Translations under genes and position numbers: made by a program
Origin: Sanyastnella coralliicola
GTDB taxonomy: Bacteria; Bacteroidota; Bacteroidia; Flavobacteriales_D; Sanyastnellaceae
Assembly: GCF_030845195.1 (NCBI RefSeq)
Contig: NZ_CP132543.1
Span: forward strand, 699,501 to 763,500
Length of the DNA stretch: 64,000 bases
Reading direction: 5' to 3'
In this document: positions 26,954 through 34,162 of the stretch, piece by piece
How the letters are laid out: the number at the start of each line of letters is the position of its first letter
How positions within the stretch are numbered: position 1 is the first letter of the stretch
The notes under the pieces: generated by a model
What the model saw: only the letters and a program-made list of their open reading frames with translations
The model's database searches: none
Told to the model about the DNA's origin: nothing

Positions 26954-27715
26954 TTACTTGCTGATAATCAGCTGCTCAGTAAATACAGTGTTGTTTCCTT
27001 TTGTGACAGATACGATGTAGGTGCCGTTTGATAGGTTCGCTGTGTCGAACTGTACGCGTGTTGATGTCACGTTGCGTTCTGTGATTAGCGTTCCGTTCAT
27101 GTTGTGAACACGTACGATCGCTCCTTCAAGGTCTTGTGGAAGATCAACGCTTACCTGTCCGCCTGGGGCAGGGTTAGGGAACATTGAGACGTCACGTCCT
27201 GCTGTTGCCGCTTTTGCGTCGTAGTTCTCCATCATGCTTACTTGGAACTCGCGTGTTAGTTCTGCCAAAGTGTTGAGGTCAATTTCTCCCCAGATTCCAA
27301 CTACGGCAAATCCTTCCTCGCCACCTGCGATCACCAATACTTCAGTAACCACTCCATTTTGTTCCTTGATCAAGACTTCAGCGTTTCCGTCTTTGTCATT
27401 GATTGTTACCAAGCTTTCGAACTCTTTTCCTGGACGCTTACGAGCTTCCGTGTAGTTCGCACGAGAACTTCCTTTGTCTTCAGAAGCCACCACTGCAACT
27501 CCTTCGATCATTCGGAACGCTTCCAATAGCTCTTCTTCCTCTTCATTTGTTGCTTCGATATGGTTCGCCATTTCGAACATCTTTCCCGAGAAAGTAATCT
27601 GCGTGAATTCTTCGTTAGAAGAGAAGTCGCTGAAGTAAGTTTCTATCGGGTTTTGTTGAGCGCTCATTGCGAAGCTTCCTGCCACCGCTACAAGCATTAA
27701 TAGGTATTTTTTCAT
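26954..27715 (-). CDS. DUF4252-like domain fused to a T9SS sorting domain
   Basis: 253 residues: signal peptide (FAMSAQ), a DUF4252-like region (IETYFSDFSSNEEFTQITFSGKMFEMANHI ... VTINDKDGNAEVLIKEQNGVVTEVLVIAGGEEGFAVVGIWGEID), then a type A T9SS domain from MFPNPAPGGQVSVDL to EQLIISK. DUF4252 proteins are usually small exported proteins linked to ECF sigma operons; coupling to a T9SS tail suggests surface export. The family call for the first domain is from remembered pattern and is moderately sure. Confidence 0.75.
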   Translation of the reverse strand: MKKYLLMLVAVAGSFAMSAQQNPIETYFSDFSSNEEFTQITFSGKMFEMANHIEATNEEEEELLEAFRMIEGVAVVASEDKGSSRANYTEARKRPGKEFESLVTINDKDGNAEVLIKEQNGVVTEVLVIAGGEEGFAVVGIWGEIDLNTLAELTREFQVSMMENYDAKAATAGRDVSMFPNPAPGGQVSVDLPQDLEGAIVRVHNMNGTLITERNVTSTRVQFDTANLSNGTYIVSVTKGNNTVFTEQLIISK

Positions 27716-27852
27716 CGTTAAAGGATAGATCTTAATAATTCATTTCAAGGCAGACGACCTGGCCTCAAAGATGTTACGAGCTACTCTAAATTTAACAGTT
27801 CTTTACGAATGAAATGTGACCCAAGTCATGTACAAGCTGGGTCATCCTGCCC

Positions 27853-27860
27853 TACCTTTG
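27853..27860 (+). promoter_or_regulatory. -7 promoter element of the DUF983 gene
   Basis: TACCTTTG four bases before the ATG: leaderless type. Confidence 0.6.
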
Positions 27861-27864
27861 TACC

Positions 27865-28290
27865 ATGGCTATGAAAGGAAATAAGTTGTATTCGATCCTT
27901 CGAATGAAATGTCCGAAGTGTCATGAAGGGGATCTTTTCGAAGACAAGAACCCTTACCATCTCAAAAAGATTGCCGCAATGCCGGAGAAATGTCCGCATT
28001 GTGGAGAGAGTTTTTCTCGTGAACCTGGATTCTATTTTGGTGCAGCCTACGTGAGTTACGGATTGACAGTGGCCCTCTGGATTGCGATTCTAGTGGCTTT
28101 GCTCACATTTAACGCTCTGGGTTGGATCGAATATGGATTCTTCTCGCACCCGGTCGTTTTCATTGTGACGGGTATTGCGTCATTAATTCTGCTTCTGCCG
28201 TTGATTTATCGCTTGTCGCGAAGCATTTGGATTAGCATGTTCGTCAAGTACGACGAAGAAGCTGGACAAGCCCAAAAACAACAGGCATAA
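27865..28290 (+). CDS. DUF983 membrane protein with zinc-ribbon-like N-terminus
   Basis: 141 residues. Two Cys pairs, CPKCHEGDLF (about 15-18) and CPHCGESFSREPGFYFGAAYVSYG (about 42-45), form a probable zinc ribbon, followed by two membrane helices (about 66-90 and 100-122). This matches DUF983; the role in the cytoplasmic membrane is unknown. The second Met (residue 3) is an equally possible start. A hairpin and T-run follow at 28295-28333. Confidence 0.88.
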   Translation: MAMKGNKLYSILRMKCPKCHEGDLFEDKNPYHLKKIAAMPEKCPHCGESFSREPGFYFGAAYVSYGLTVALWIAILVALLTFNALGWIEYGFFSHPVVFIVTGIASLILLLPLIYRLSRSIWISMFVKYDEEAGQAQKQQA

Positions 28291-28294
28291 AAAA

Positions 28295-28333
28295 AACAAG
28301 AGCCGTCGTTTGACTGCTCCTGTTTGCTTTTTT
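28295..28333 (+). terminator. Terminator behind the DUF983 gene
   Basis: ACAAGAGC ... GCTCCTGT imperfect stem flanked by an A-run on the left and a T-run on the right, so it could work in both directions. Confidence 0.65.
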
Positions 28334-28419
28334 ACCTAAAATCTTAACCTATTGCTTTGGTTATGAGTCGCAGGCCGCTGCCTGTCAGTTTTCTCTTACG
28401 CTCACCAAAGCAAAAGGTT

Positions 28420-29520
28420 TCAAGACCACATCACTTGATCTTCTTGTCCTTCGTTCATAATGCGACTTTGCTCTTTGATAGATGCCTTGTGCACCGTTTC
28501 TAAGTAGCGTCGAACGAAGTCTTCTTGTAGGCCTAATTTTTTCGCTAGCGCGGAACGGGTTTCTAGTATCTCTTTCCAGCGCTCTAACTGAAGGATGGTT
28601 AATCCGTGATCTTTCTTGTACTCTCCAATCTCAGTGATCAGTTCCATGCGATCCTTTAAGAGTTGGATAATGTGGGTATCAATGTCATCAATACGCGCGC
28701 GCAAACCTGAAAGATCAGCCGATGAGGTTTGGTCGACGTTTTCTGTTCTCAGTTGAAGGTGATCAACCAATTCAACAAAACGTTCGGGTGTGACTTGCTG
28801 ACGCGCATCACTCCATGCCTTTTCAGGGGTAGGGTGCGTTTCGATCATTAGTCCATGCATACCGAGATCCATGGCTTTTTGAGCCACATCAAGAAGCAAC
28901 TCTCGTTTCCCTGTAATATGGCTAGGGTCACAGATGATCGGGAGGTCTGGGTGGAGCGCTTTGAGTTCGATAGGAATCTCCCACATCGGCGCATTACGGT
29001 AGATACCTGGGTTCGGACTAGAAAACCCGCGGTGCATCACCATGAGTTTATTCAAGCCATTATTAAGGAATCGCTCCACCGCACCAATCCAAAGTTGAAG
29101 ATCTGGGTTGATTGGGTTTTTGATGATGACAGGAATGTCTACACCTTTCAAGGCATCAGCAATCTCTTGAACTGAAAACGGATTCACCGTTGTTCGCGCT
29201 CCAATCCACAACACATCCACGCCAGCCTTTAAGCAGGCCTCCACGTGTTGTGCATTGGCAACTTCTGTAGTGGTTGGGATACCAGAAGCTTTTCCAGCTT
29301 CTACGAGCCATTCAAGGGCCGGCTCTCCAATTCCTTGAAAAGAACCAGGACGAGTACGCGGCTTCCAGATTCCTGAACGGAAGAGGTTCACCTTTCCGCT
29401 TTTGCCGAGTTCAATAGCGGTTTGCATGACTTGCTCAGGCGTTTCCGCTGAACAGGGTCCGGCAATGATAATAGGGTGATCGGTTTGTATAGGCCACGAA
29501 GCCAAAGGAGCAATGTCCAT
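28420..29520 (-). CDS. Bifunctional DAHP synthase / chorismate mutase
   Basis: 366 residues. Residues 1-255 form a class I-beta DAHP synthase (HPIIIAGPCSAET, FRSGIWKPRTRPGSFQG, DVLWIGARTTVNPFSVQEIADAL, MVMHRGF, ICDPSHITG, MIETHPTPEKAWSDA); residues 270-360 form an AroQ-type chorismate mutase (LRARIDDIDTHIIQLLKDRMELITEIGEYK). It makes the first aromatic-pathway intermediate and the prephenate branch point in one chain. The ATG at 29520 is chosen because TATCTTTG at 29544-29551 lies between it and the longer start at 29556. 13-mer at 28543-28555 (SALA). Confidence 0.93.
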   Translation of the reverse strand: MDIAPLASWPIQTDHPIIIAGPCSAETPEQVMQTAIELGKSGKVNLFRSGIWKPRTRPGSFQGIGEPALEWLVEAGKASGIPTTTEVANAQHVEACLKAGVDVLWIGARTTVNPFSVQEIADALKGVDIPVIIKNPINPDLQLWIGAVERFLNNGLNKLMVMHRGFSSPNPGIYRNAPMWEIPIELKALHPDLPIICDPSHITGKRELLLDVAQKAMDLGMHGLMIETHPTPEKAWSDARQQVTPERFVELVDHLQLRTENVDQTSSADLSGLRARIDDIDTHIIQLLKDRMELITEIGEYKKDHGLTILQLERWKEILETRSALAKKLGLQEDFVRRYLETVHKASIKEQSRIMNEGQEDQVMWS

Positions 29521-29543
29521 TCGTTGTTCTTTGTAAGTAATAA

Positions 29544-29551
29544 CAAAGATA
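29544..29551 (-). promoter_or_regulatory. -7 promoter element of the DAHP synthase gene
   Basis: TATCTTTG on the minus strand, about 23 bases before the ATG at 29520. Confidence 0.5.
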
Positions 29552-29617
29552 GGCATGCTTTGATCTATGCCACACTGTGAAAGAGTCGTAAAATGGAATT
29601 ATGAAATTTCTTGAAAG

Positions 29618-29701
29618 TGCCCAGGGCGGGACTCGAACCCGCACGCCCTAACGGACACATGGCCCTCAACCATGCCTGTCTACCAATTTCAGCACCTGGG
29701 C
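29618..29701 (-). tRNA. tRNA-Leu (anticodon GAG)
   Basis: 84 bases with acceptor GCCCAGG/CCTGGGC, anticodon stem CATGG/CCATG enclosing TTGAGGG (anticodon GAG), a long variable arm, and T-arm GCGGG-TTCGAGT-CCCGC. CCA is not encoded. It reads CTC and CTT codons. Confidence 0.95.
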
Positions 29702-29850
29702 AAGTGCCCCTGGAAGTCAACTTGACGCTGATTCATCGATCGTCTAGCCAAACCTTCGGGGCTCATTTCTTCTCCTCAGGCTTTAGATCTGCATGGATTA
29801 TTTCCAGGCCTAATGTTTTCAAGAACGTTTCTGCTTTTGAAGCAGTGAAG
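29702..29850 (-). other. Spacer between two tRNAs with a possible gene remnant
   Basis: On the minus strand, directly after the tRNA-Lys 3' end, a stop-terminated frame of about 28 codons reads FTASKAETFLKTLGLEI followed by IHADLKPEEKK and stop, with no start codon. It looks like a natural C-terminus and could be a remnant left by insertion at the tRNA; chance cannot be excluded. Confidence 0.25.
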
Positions 29851-29923
29851 TGATCCCTCTGGGGCTCGAACCCAGGACCCATACATTAAAAGTGTATTGC
29901 TCTACCAGCTGAGCTAAGAGATC
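29851..29923 (-). tRNA. tRNA-Lys (anticodon TTT)
   Basis: 73 bases: acceptor GATCTCT/AGGGATC (one G-U pair), D-arm AGCTCAGCTGGTAGAGC, anticodon loop CTTTTAA (anticodon TTT), T-arm CTGGG-TTCGAGC-CCCAG. Same strand and probably same transcript as tRNA-Leu. Confidence 0.95.
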
Positions 29924-29988
29924 ATTCCCGAATTGGGGGTGCAAATATATAACTGATCTCGTTAACACCAAAGAAAAAATGAAATCTA

Positions 29989-30001
29989 TTCCGCGTTAGC
30001 G
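29989..30001 (+). repeat. Dispersed 13-mer TTCCGCGNTAGCG (the only intergenic copy)
   Basis: Member of a family found throughout the window. Copies on the plus strand as TTCCGCGNTAGCG: 14718, 15773, 17356, 29989, 36181, 37655, 41027, 56694, 57289, 58134, 59640 (first base). Copies as the complement CGCTANCGCGGAA: 2259, 10822, 14138, 16603, 17244, 21341, 28543, 37018, 40333, 44393 (last base T), 46139, 58239, 58520. The variable base is C in most, T in several and G in three. Confidence 0.9.
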
Positions 30002-30036
30002 AAAAACAAATATTCAACCCTTTCTGAAAGCCCCGT

Positions 30037-31197
30037 CTAACCGACGATTGGTGCACGTTTATATTCTTTGTTAGGATCGAAAAGAATGCGGTAAGTGATC
30101 AGCATTCTTGAGACTTCGGCCCCTAGATTTTCAGCTACGTGAACCATCTTAGGGTTGAAATCGCCAATCCATGTCAGGGTAGTGGTATCGTATCGGTTCA
30201 GGGAAACGATATTCTCCTCGGCCCATTTAATCATCGCTCCTTCAATTCCTTGACCGTGGTAAGCTCGATCTACCCCAAAGACAATACCCACCATAATACG
30301 TGGAGTCTTTCGCCATTTGTGGTAAAGGAATTTCAACTTCCCAATCCAATTCAAGTCACCATTGACGAAACGGAAGATTTCATTTAGCTCCGGAATATTC
30401 ACATAGAAAGCAATCGGCTTATCGTTGTGGTACACGAACTCAATGATGTCACGATCTACAACTGGCTTGAGCGACTTCATAATGCGCTGCGCCTGAGCTA
30501 GTGGCATCTTCTTGAATCCGTGATGTCCGCCCCAAGCATTGTTGTAAACCGTGCAGAAGTCTTGTGCTACTTCATCCCAAGATCGACCGCGAATGTTTGC
30601 AAAGCGGTAAGCCGGATCGTTTTTGATACGTTCATACTTGCGAACGAAAACCTCTTGAGCCGGCACATATAAATCGCGCTTGTAGACGAACTGTTTGAAG
30701 TAAAGGTTCCAGCCGTAATTATTGAAGAGCTCTTCGTAATAGGGCAGGTTGTAGTTCATGGCGTAACTCGGAATGTCTTCGAAGTTCTTCACCACCAATC
30801 CCCAGAAGCGATCTTTTTCTCCGAAGTTGATCGGGCCATCAACCGCTTCCATGCCTTGTTCTTTCAACCATTCAATGGCTGTGTCGAACATCAAATTGGC
30901 TGCCTCTTGATCATGTGGGCATTCGAAGAAACCGATTCCGCCGGTAGGCTGTTCCATTCCTTTTGAATACTTCACATTGACAAAAGCGGCAATACGACCG
31001 ATGTCAGTTCCGTCTTTCACCATTACCCAGCGCTCGCAACTTCCATCACGAAGAAGCTTATTCTTGCTAGCATCGAAAAGCTTTTCAATGTCTTGCTTAA
31101 GATGTGGGATATAATTGGCGTGATCGCTGTAGATGTATTTGGGTACATCCATCCAGCGCTTTTCAAGTTGAGCCGAGTCTACCTTTACAAGCTGCAT
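30037..31197 (-). CDS. GNAT-like acyltransferase-family protein, conserved in Bacteroidota
   Basis: 386 residues from ATG 31197 (MQLVKVDSAQLEKRW); the ORF extends to 31293 but a TAATTTCG promoter element (31218-31225) lies inside that extension. Two halves are visible: an N-terminal part with IGRIAAFVN ... GGIGFFECPHDQEAANLMFDTAIEWLKEQGM, and a C-terminal part with GIVFGVDRAYHGQGIEGAMIKWAEENI, both reminiscent of GNAT acetyl-CoA segments. The substrate is unknown. Cytoplasmic. Confidence 0.75.
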   Translation of the reverse strand: MQLVKVDSAQLEKRWMDVPKYIYSDHANYIPHLKQDIEKLFDASKNKLLRDGSCERWVMVKDGTDIGRIAAFVNVKYSKGMEQPTGGIGFFECPHDQEAANLMFDTAIEWLKEQGMEAVDGPINFGEKDRFWGLVVKNFEDIPSYAMNYNLPYYEELFNNYGWNLYFKQFVYKRDLYVPAQEVFVRKYERIKNDPAYRFANIRGRSWDEVAQDFCTVYNNAWGGHHGFKKMPLAQAQRIMKSLKPVVDRDIIEFVYHNDKPIAFYVNIPELNEIFRFVNGDLNWIGKLKFLYHKWRKTPRIMVGIVFGVDRAYHGQGIEGAMIKWAEENIVSLNRYDTTTLTWIGDFNPKMVHVAENLGAEVSRMLITYRILFDPNKEYKRAPIVG

Positions 31198-31217
31198 AGG
31201 GGAGTCAAGATTGCGGG

Positions 31218-31225
31218 CGAAATTA
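31218..31225 (-). promoter_or_regulatory. -7 promoter element of the GNAT-like gene
   Basis: TAATTTCG on the minus strand about 20 bases before the ATG. Confidence 0.4.
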
Positions 31226-31314
31226 CATCTTTTTGAATGGTTTGTATTCGGAATGCCGACTAACTCAACTTGTCCTAGAAGGCTTGATTTCATCAGTCTT
31301 TGCTAAAATCTGGC

Positions 31315-31322
31315 TACCTTCG
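31315..31322 (+). promoter_or_regulatory. -7 promoter element of the gliding-type adhesin operon
   Basis: TACCTTCG, 68 bases before the first gene. The leader contains a 14-codon ORF (ATG 31327) and a GCAGG ... CCTGC inverted repeat, so translation of the leader may matter. Confidence 0.4.
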
Positions 31323-31390
31323 CATCATGCAGGCAACTATTCTGGAACTTCCTGCATCATCAGTAATGTAAACTTGAAACCAACTTATCC

Positions 31391-31780
31391 ATGAAGAGAA
31401 GCTGGATGTTAATAGCAGCGTTATTTGTGAGCGTGGTGGCCTTCGGTCAGCAGTCGAACGAATACCTCAACGATCAGTCAGAAGAGAAGGTCGCGTTCTG
31501 GAGCGCACAGGGCTGGATCTTCAACGAAGAAACTAAAACTGTGGAAGACGCGGTTGAGCTATCGAGCTTGACACCATTGAATGGAGCTCCTGAATTGACA
31601 GCAGCTACGTTTGATGCAAAGACTTTTGATCCACAGCAGTACATCATTCCTTTGAACAGCTCACAACCAACCTTTGTGAATGTTCCTGGAAAAGGAACGA
31701 TCTACTTTCACAGCGTTCAGCGCTTTGAAACTCTCTGGAGCCGTCATCAGATCAACGAACAAGCGAAAGCCAAAAAGTAA
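31391..31780 (+). CDS. Small exported protein preceding the gliding-type adhesin
   Basis: 129 residues with a signal peptide (VVAFGQQ). The mature part is acidic to mid-length (AFWSAQGWIFNEETKTVEDAVELSSL) and ends in a basic tail. I recognise no domain. It lies six bases upstream of a 763-residue gliding-type protein and is surely co-transcribed, so it may be an accessory factor or partner of it. Confidence 0.7.
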   Translation: MKRSWMLIAALFVSVVAFGQQSNEYLNDQSEEKVAFWSAQGWIFNEETKTVEDAVELSSLTPLNGAPELTAATFDAKTFDPQQYIIPLNSSQPTFVNVPGKGTIYFHSVQRFETLWSRHQINEQAKAKK

Positions 31781-31786
31781 GAGAAG

Positions 31787-34078
31787 ATGAAAAAGATTAT
31801 TGCAGCACTTTTATTGGCGATCCCTGTTCTTGCTTTCGGACAAGAAGTAAACATTAGTACTGGATCATACACCGGTTGTGGAGGATTCCTCGTGGATTCT
31901 GGAAACACTGCAGGTGATTACACTCCAAACGAAAACTACACCTTCCTTATCTGTGCAGAAGAACCAGAAGAAGTAATCAACCTCTACTGGAACCTATGCG
32001 ACCTCGGAGAAGGTGACCAGATTTCAATTTACGATGGGGTAGATGATACTGCTCCGCTTATCGGAACTTACACTGGCTTCGATCTTCAAGCACAAGACAT
32101 TTACAATTCGGTAGACAACACTACAGGGTGTCTTTTCCTCGTCTTCACATCTGACGCTGAAGACAACGGAAACTTCACGGCTGAAATCAGCTGTGGTTAC
32201 CCTTGTGAACGTCCATTCGCGATTCTAGAAGGTCAAGACGAAATCCCATTATTGATCTGTCCTGGAGACGAAGTGAACTTCGATGCCTCTCCATCTACAG
32301 TAGCTGAAGGATTCGAGCTTACTGAATGGGAATGGGATTATGGTGATGGTGAAGTAGAGACATTTACTGATGGTCCTACAGCATCACACACTTACGATGT
32401 ACCTGGTGCTTACAAAGTACAGCTCGGTTTGACAGACAACAACGAATGTGAGAACAACAACCTTACTGATTACTTGATCCTTGTTTCAACGGATCCTGAT
32501 TTCACAGGAACATCTGTAGACGTGGAGATCTGTGTTGGTCAGGAAGTAGACCTTACAGGAGTTGTGAATGGAATTACTTGGGATGGAACTCCAGATGCGA
32601 ACCTTGGTGGTGAGCTCTTCATTCCAGATGACCAGGAACAGTGTTTCGAATCAACAATTACTTACCAGGCTTTTGCTCCGAATCAGGTGGTAGAACAGCC
32701 GGAAGACATCGACGATATCTTCGTGAACTTCGAGCACTCTTTCATGGGTGACTTGACGATCTCAATCATTTGCCCAAGCGGACAGTCAATGGCACTACAC
32801 CAGCAAGGTGGTGGTGGTACTTGGCTTGGTGAGCCAGTTGATGATGATGGGCAGCCAAACGCCCAAGGTGTTGGTTACGACTACTGGTGGGCACCAGACG
32901 CAACACTCGGAACATGGGCTGATGAGTCAGGAGGTTTCACAACACTTCCTTCAGATACCTACTCAAGTGCACAGCCATGGACGCTTCTAGAAGGATGTCC
33001 ATTGAACGGAGACTGGACCATCGAAATCTGTGATTCATGGGGATCAGATAACGGATTCATCTTCGACTGGGCCATCAACTTCGATCCTGAGCTCTTCCCA
33101 GAGCCTATCGTGTTCACGCCGCAGTTCGGACCTGAATGTGATTCAACTTCATGGGCAGGACCTTCAATCATTGAAACAAGTGCTGACTGTAACGACATTA
33201 CAATCCAGCCAACTTCTTCAGGACAAGAGCAATACGTTTACACAGCGACAAACAACCACGGTTGTACTTACGAGCAAACGGTGAACGTCATCATCACTCA
33301 AGGGCCAATCGCCGCAACTTCAGACGTACTTTATTGGTGTGGTAATGCGATCAGCCTTGATGGTCAGATTACGAACCCTGAAGCAGGAACAGTTTACGAG
33401 TACTCTTGGGATAACGGAGGACTCTTGAGCGATCCTAACGTGGCGAATCCACAGTTGGGTAACCTTGATGATGAAACAGTATTCACATTGACAGTGAATC
33501 CATTGGGAGCACCTGAATGTGCCTCAACCTCTTCTGTGCTTGTAGCGATTCCAGATGAGCCAATCATCTTCCCACAGGATACCATCATCGGATGTTTCGG
33601 TGAAGAGTTCTTGTTGGTAGCGCCAGACCAGTCTCCTGATTGGGACTACAACTTCGTTTGGGTGAATCTTGATGATGAAGACCAACCGCTTCCACAACAG
33701 CAAGGAATTGCCGTGGGAGATCCAGGAACATACCAATTGACTATTTCAATGGTTGATCCATGTAACTACGTGATCCAAGAGGAGATCGAAGTGATTATGG
33801 AAGTATGTGAATTGGGAGACATTCCAAACGTGATCACGCCAAACGGTGATGCCGACAACGACTTCTTCCGCATTGAAGGACTAGAGTACTTCTCTGGAAG
33901 CTCACTCCTTGTATACAACCGTTGGGGTGCGTTGATCTACGAAAGCGATAATTACAAGAGCAACTGGTCTCCAACAGAAGATGAAGCTTCTGAAGGAACC
34001 TACTACTTCATTCTTACAGTGAACTTCCCTGAAGGACCAGAAGAATTCACTGGAGAACTCACGATACTTAGAAAATGA
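31787..34078 (+). CDS. Large surface protein with CUB-, PKD- and P-domains and gliding-type C-terminus
   Basis: 763 residues: signal peptide (VLAFGQ), CUB-like domain (about 20-140, YTGCGGFLVDSGNTAGDYTPNENYTFLIC), PKD domain (about 160-235, WEWDYGDGEVETFTDGPTASHTYDVPGAYKVQLGLTDNN), proprotein-convertase P-domain (about 285-425, SFMGDLTISIICPSGQSMAL ... WTIEICDSWGSDNGFIFDWAINF), further Ig-like regions, and a gliding-motility-associated C-terminal domain (PNVITPNGDADNDFFRIEGL ... LLVYNRWGALIYESDNY ... ELTILRK), the type B signal for T9SS. Likely a secreted adhesin or matrix protein. Confidence 0.88.
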   Translation: MKKIIAALLLAIPVLAFGQEVNISTGSYTGCGGFLVDSGNTAGDYTPNENYTFLICAEEPEEVINLYWNLCDLGEGDQISIYDGVDDTAPLIGTYTGFDLQAQDIYNSVDNTTGCLFLVFTSDAEDNGNFTAEISCGYPCERPFAILEGQDEIPLLICPGDEVNFDASPSTVAEGFELTEWEWDYGDGEVETFTDGPTASHTYDVPGAYKVQLGLTDNNECENNNLTDYLILVSTDPDFTGTSVDVEICVGQEVDLTGVVNGITWDGTPDANLGGELFIPDDQEQCFESTITYQAFAPNQVVEQPEDIDDIFVNFEHSFMGDLTISIICPSGQSMALHQQGGGGTWLGEPVDDDGQPNAQGVGYDYWWAPDATLGTWADESGGFTTLPSDTYSSAQPWTLLEGCPLNGDWTIEICDSWGSDNGFIFDWAINFDPELFPEPIVFTPQFGPECDSTSWAGPSIIETSADCNDITIQPTSSGQEQYVYTATNNHGCTYEQTVNVIITQGPIAATSDVLYWCGNAISLDGQITNPEAGTVYEYSWDNGGLLSDPNVANPQLGNLDDETVFTLTVNPLGAPECASTSSVLVAIPDEPIIFPQDTIIGCFGEEFLLVAPDQSPDWDYNFVWVNLDDEDQPLPQQQGIAVGDPGTYQLTISMVDPCNYVIQEEIEVIMEVCELGDIPNVITPNGDADNDFFRIEGLEYFSGSSLLVYNRWGALIYESDNYKSNWSPTEDEASEGTYYFILTVNFPEGPEEFTGELTILRK

Positions 34079-34112
34079 TCTGTTACTCGTAGCAGTTCTG
34101 TCTGTTTGTGGA

Positions 34113-34136
34113 AAGGCGTCTTCGGACGCCTTTTTG
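34113..34136 (+). terminator. Terminator of the adhesin operon
   Basis: AGGCGTC-TTCG-GACGCCT with T-run after it; UUCG-like tetraloop. It lies just before the helicase promoter. Confidence 0.85.
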
Positions 34137-34150
34137 CTTTTATATCCCCC

Positions 34151-34158
34151 TATATTCG
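34151..34158 (+). promoter_or_regulatory. -7 promoter element of the helicase gene
   Basis: TATATTCG four bases before the ATG at 34163. Confidence 0.5.
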
Positions 34159-34162
34159 TTGC

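Noticed and set aside
29611-29853. 80-codon plus-strand ORF
   Set aside because: It is read across the tRNA-Leu gene, and a tRNA is the better explanation.
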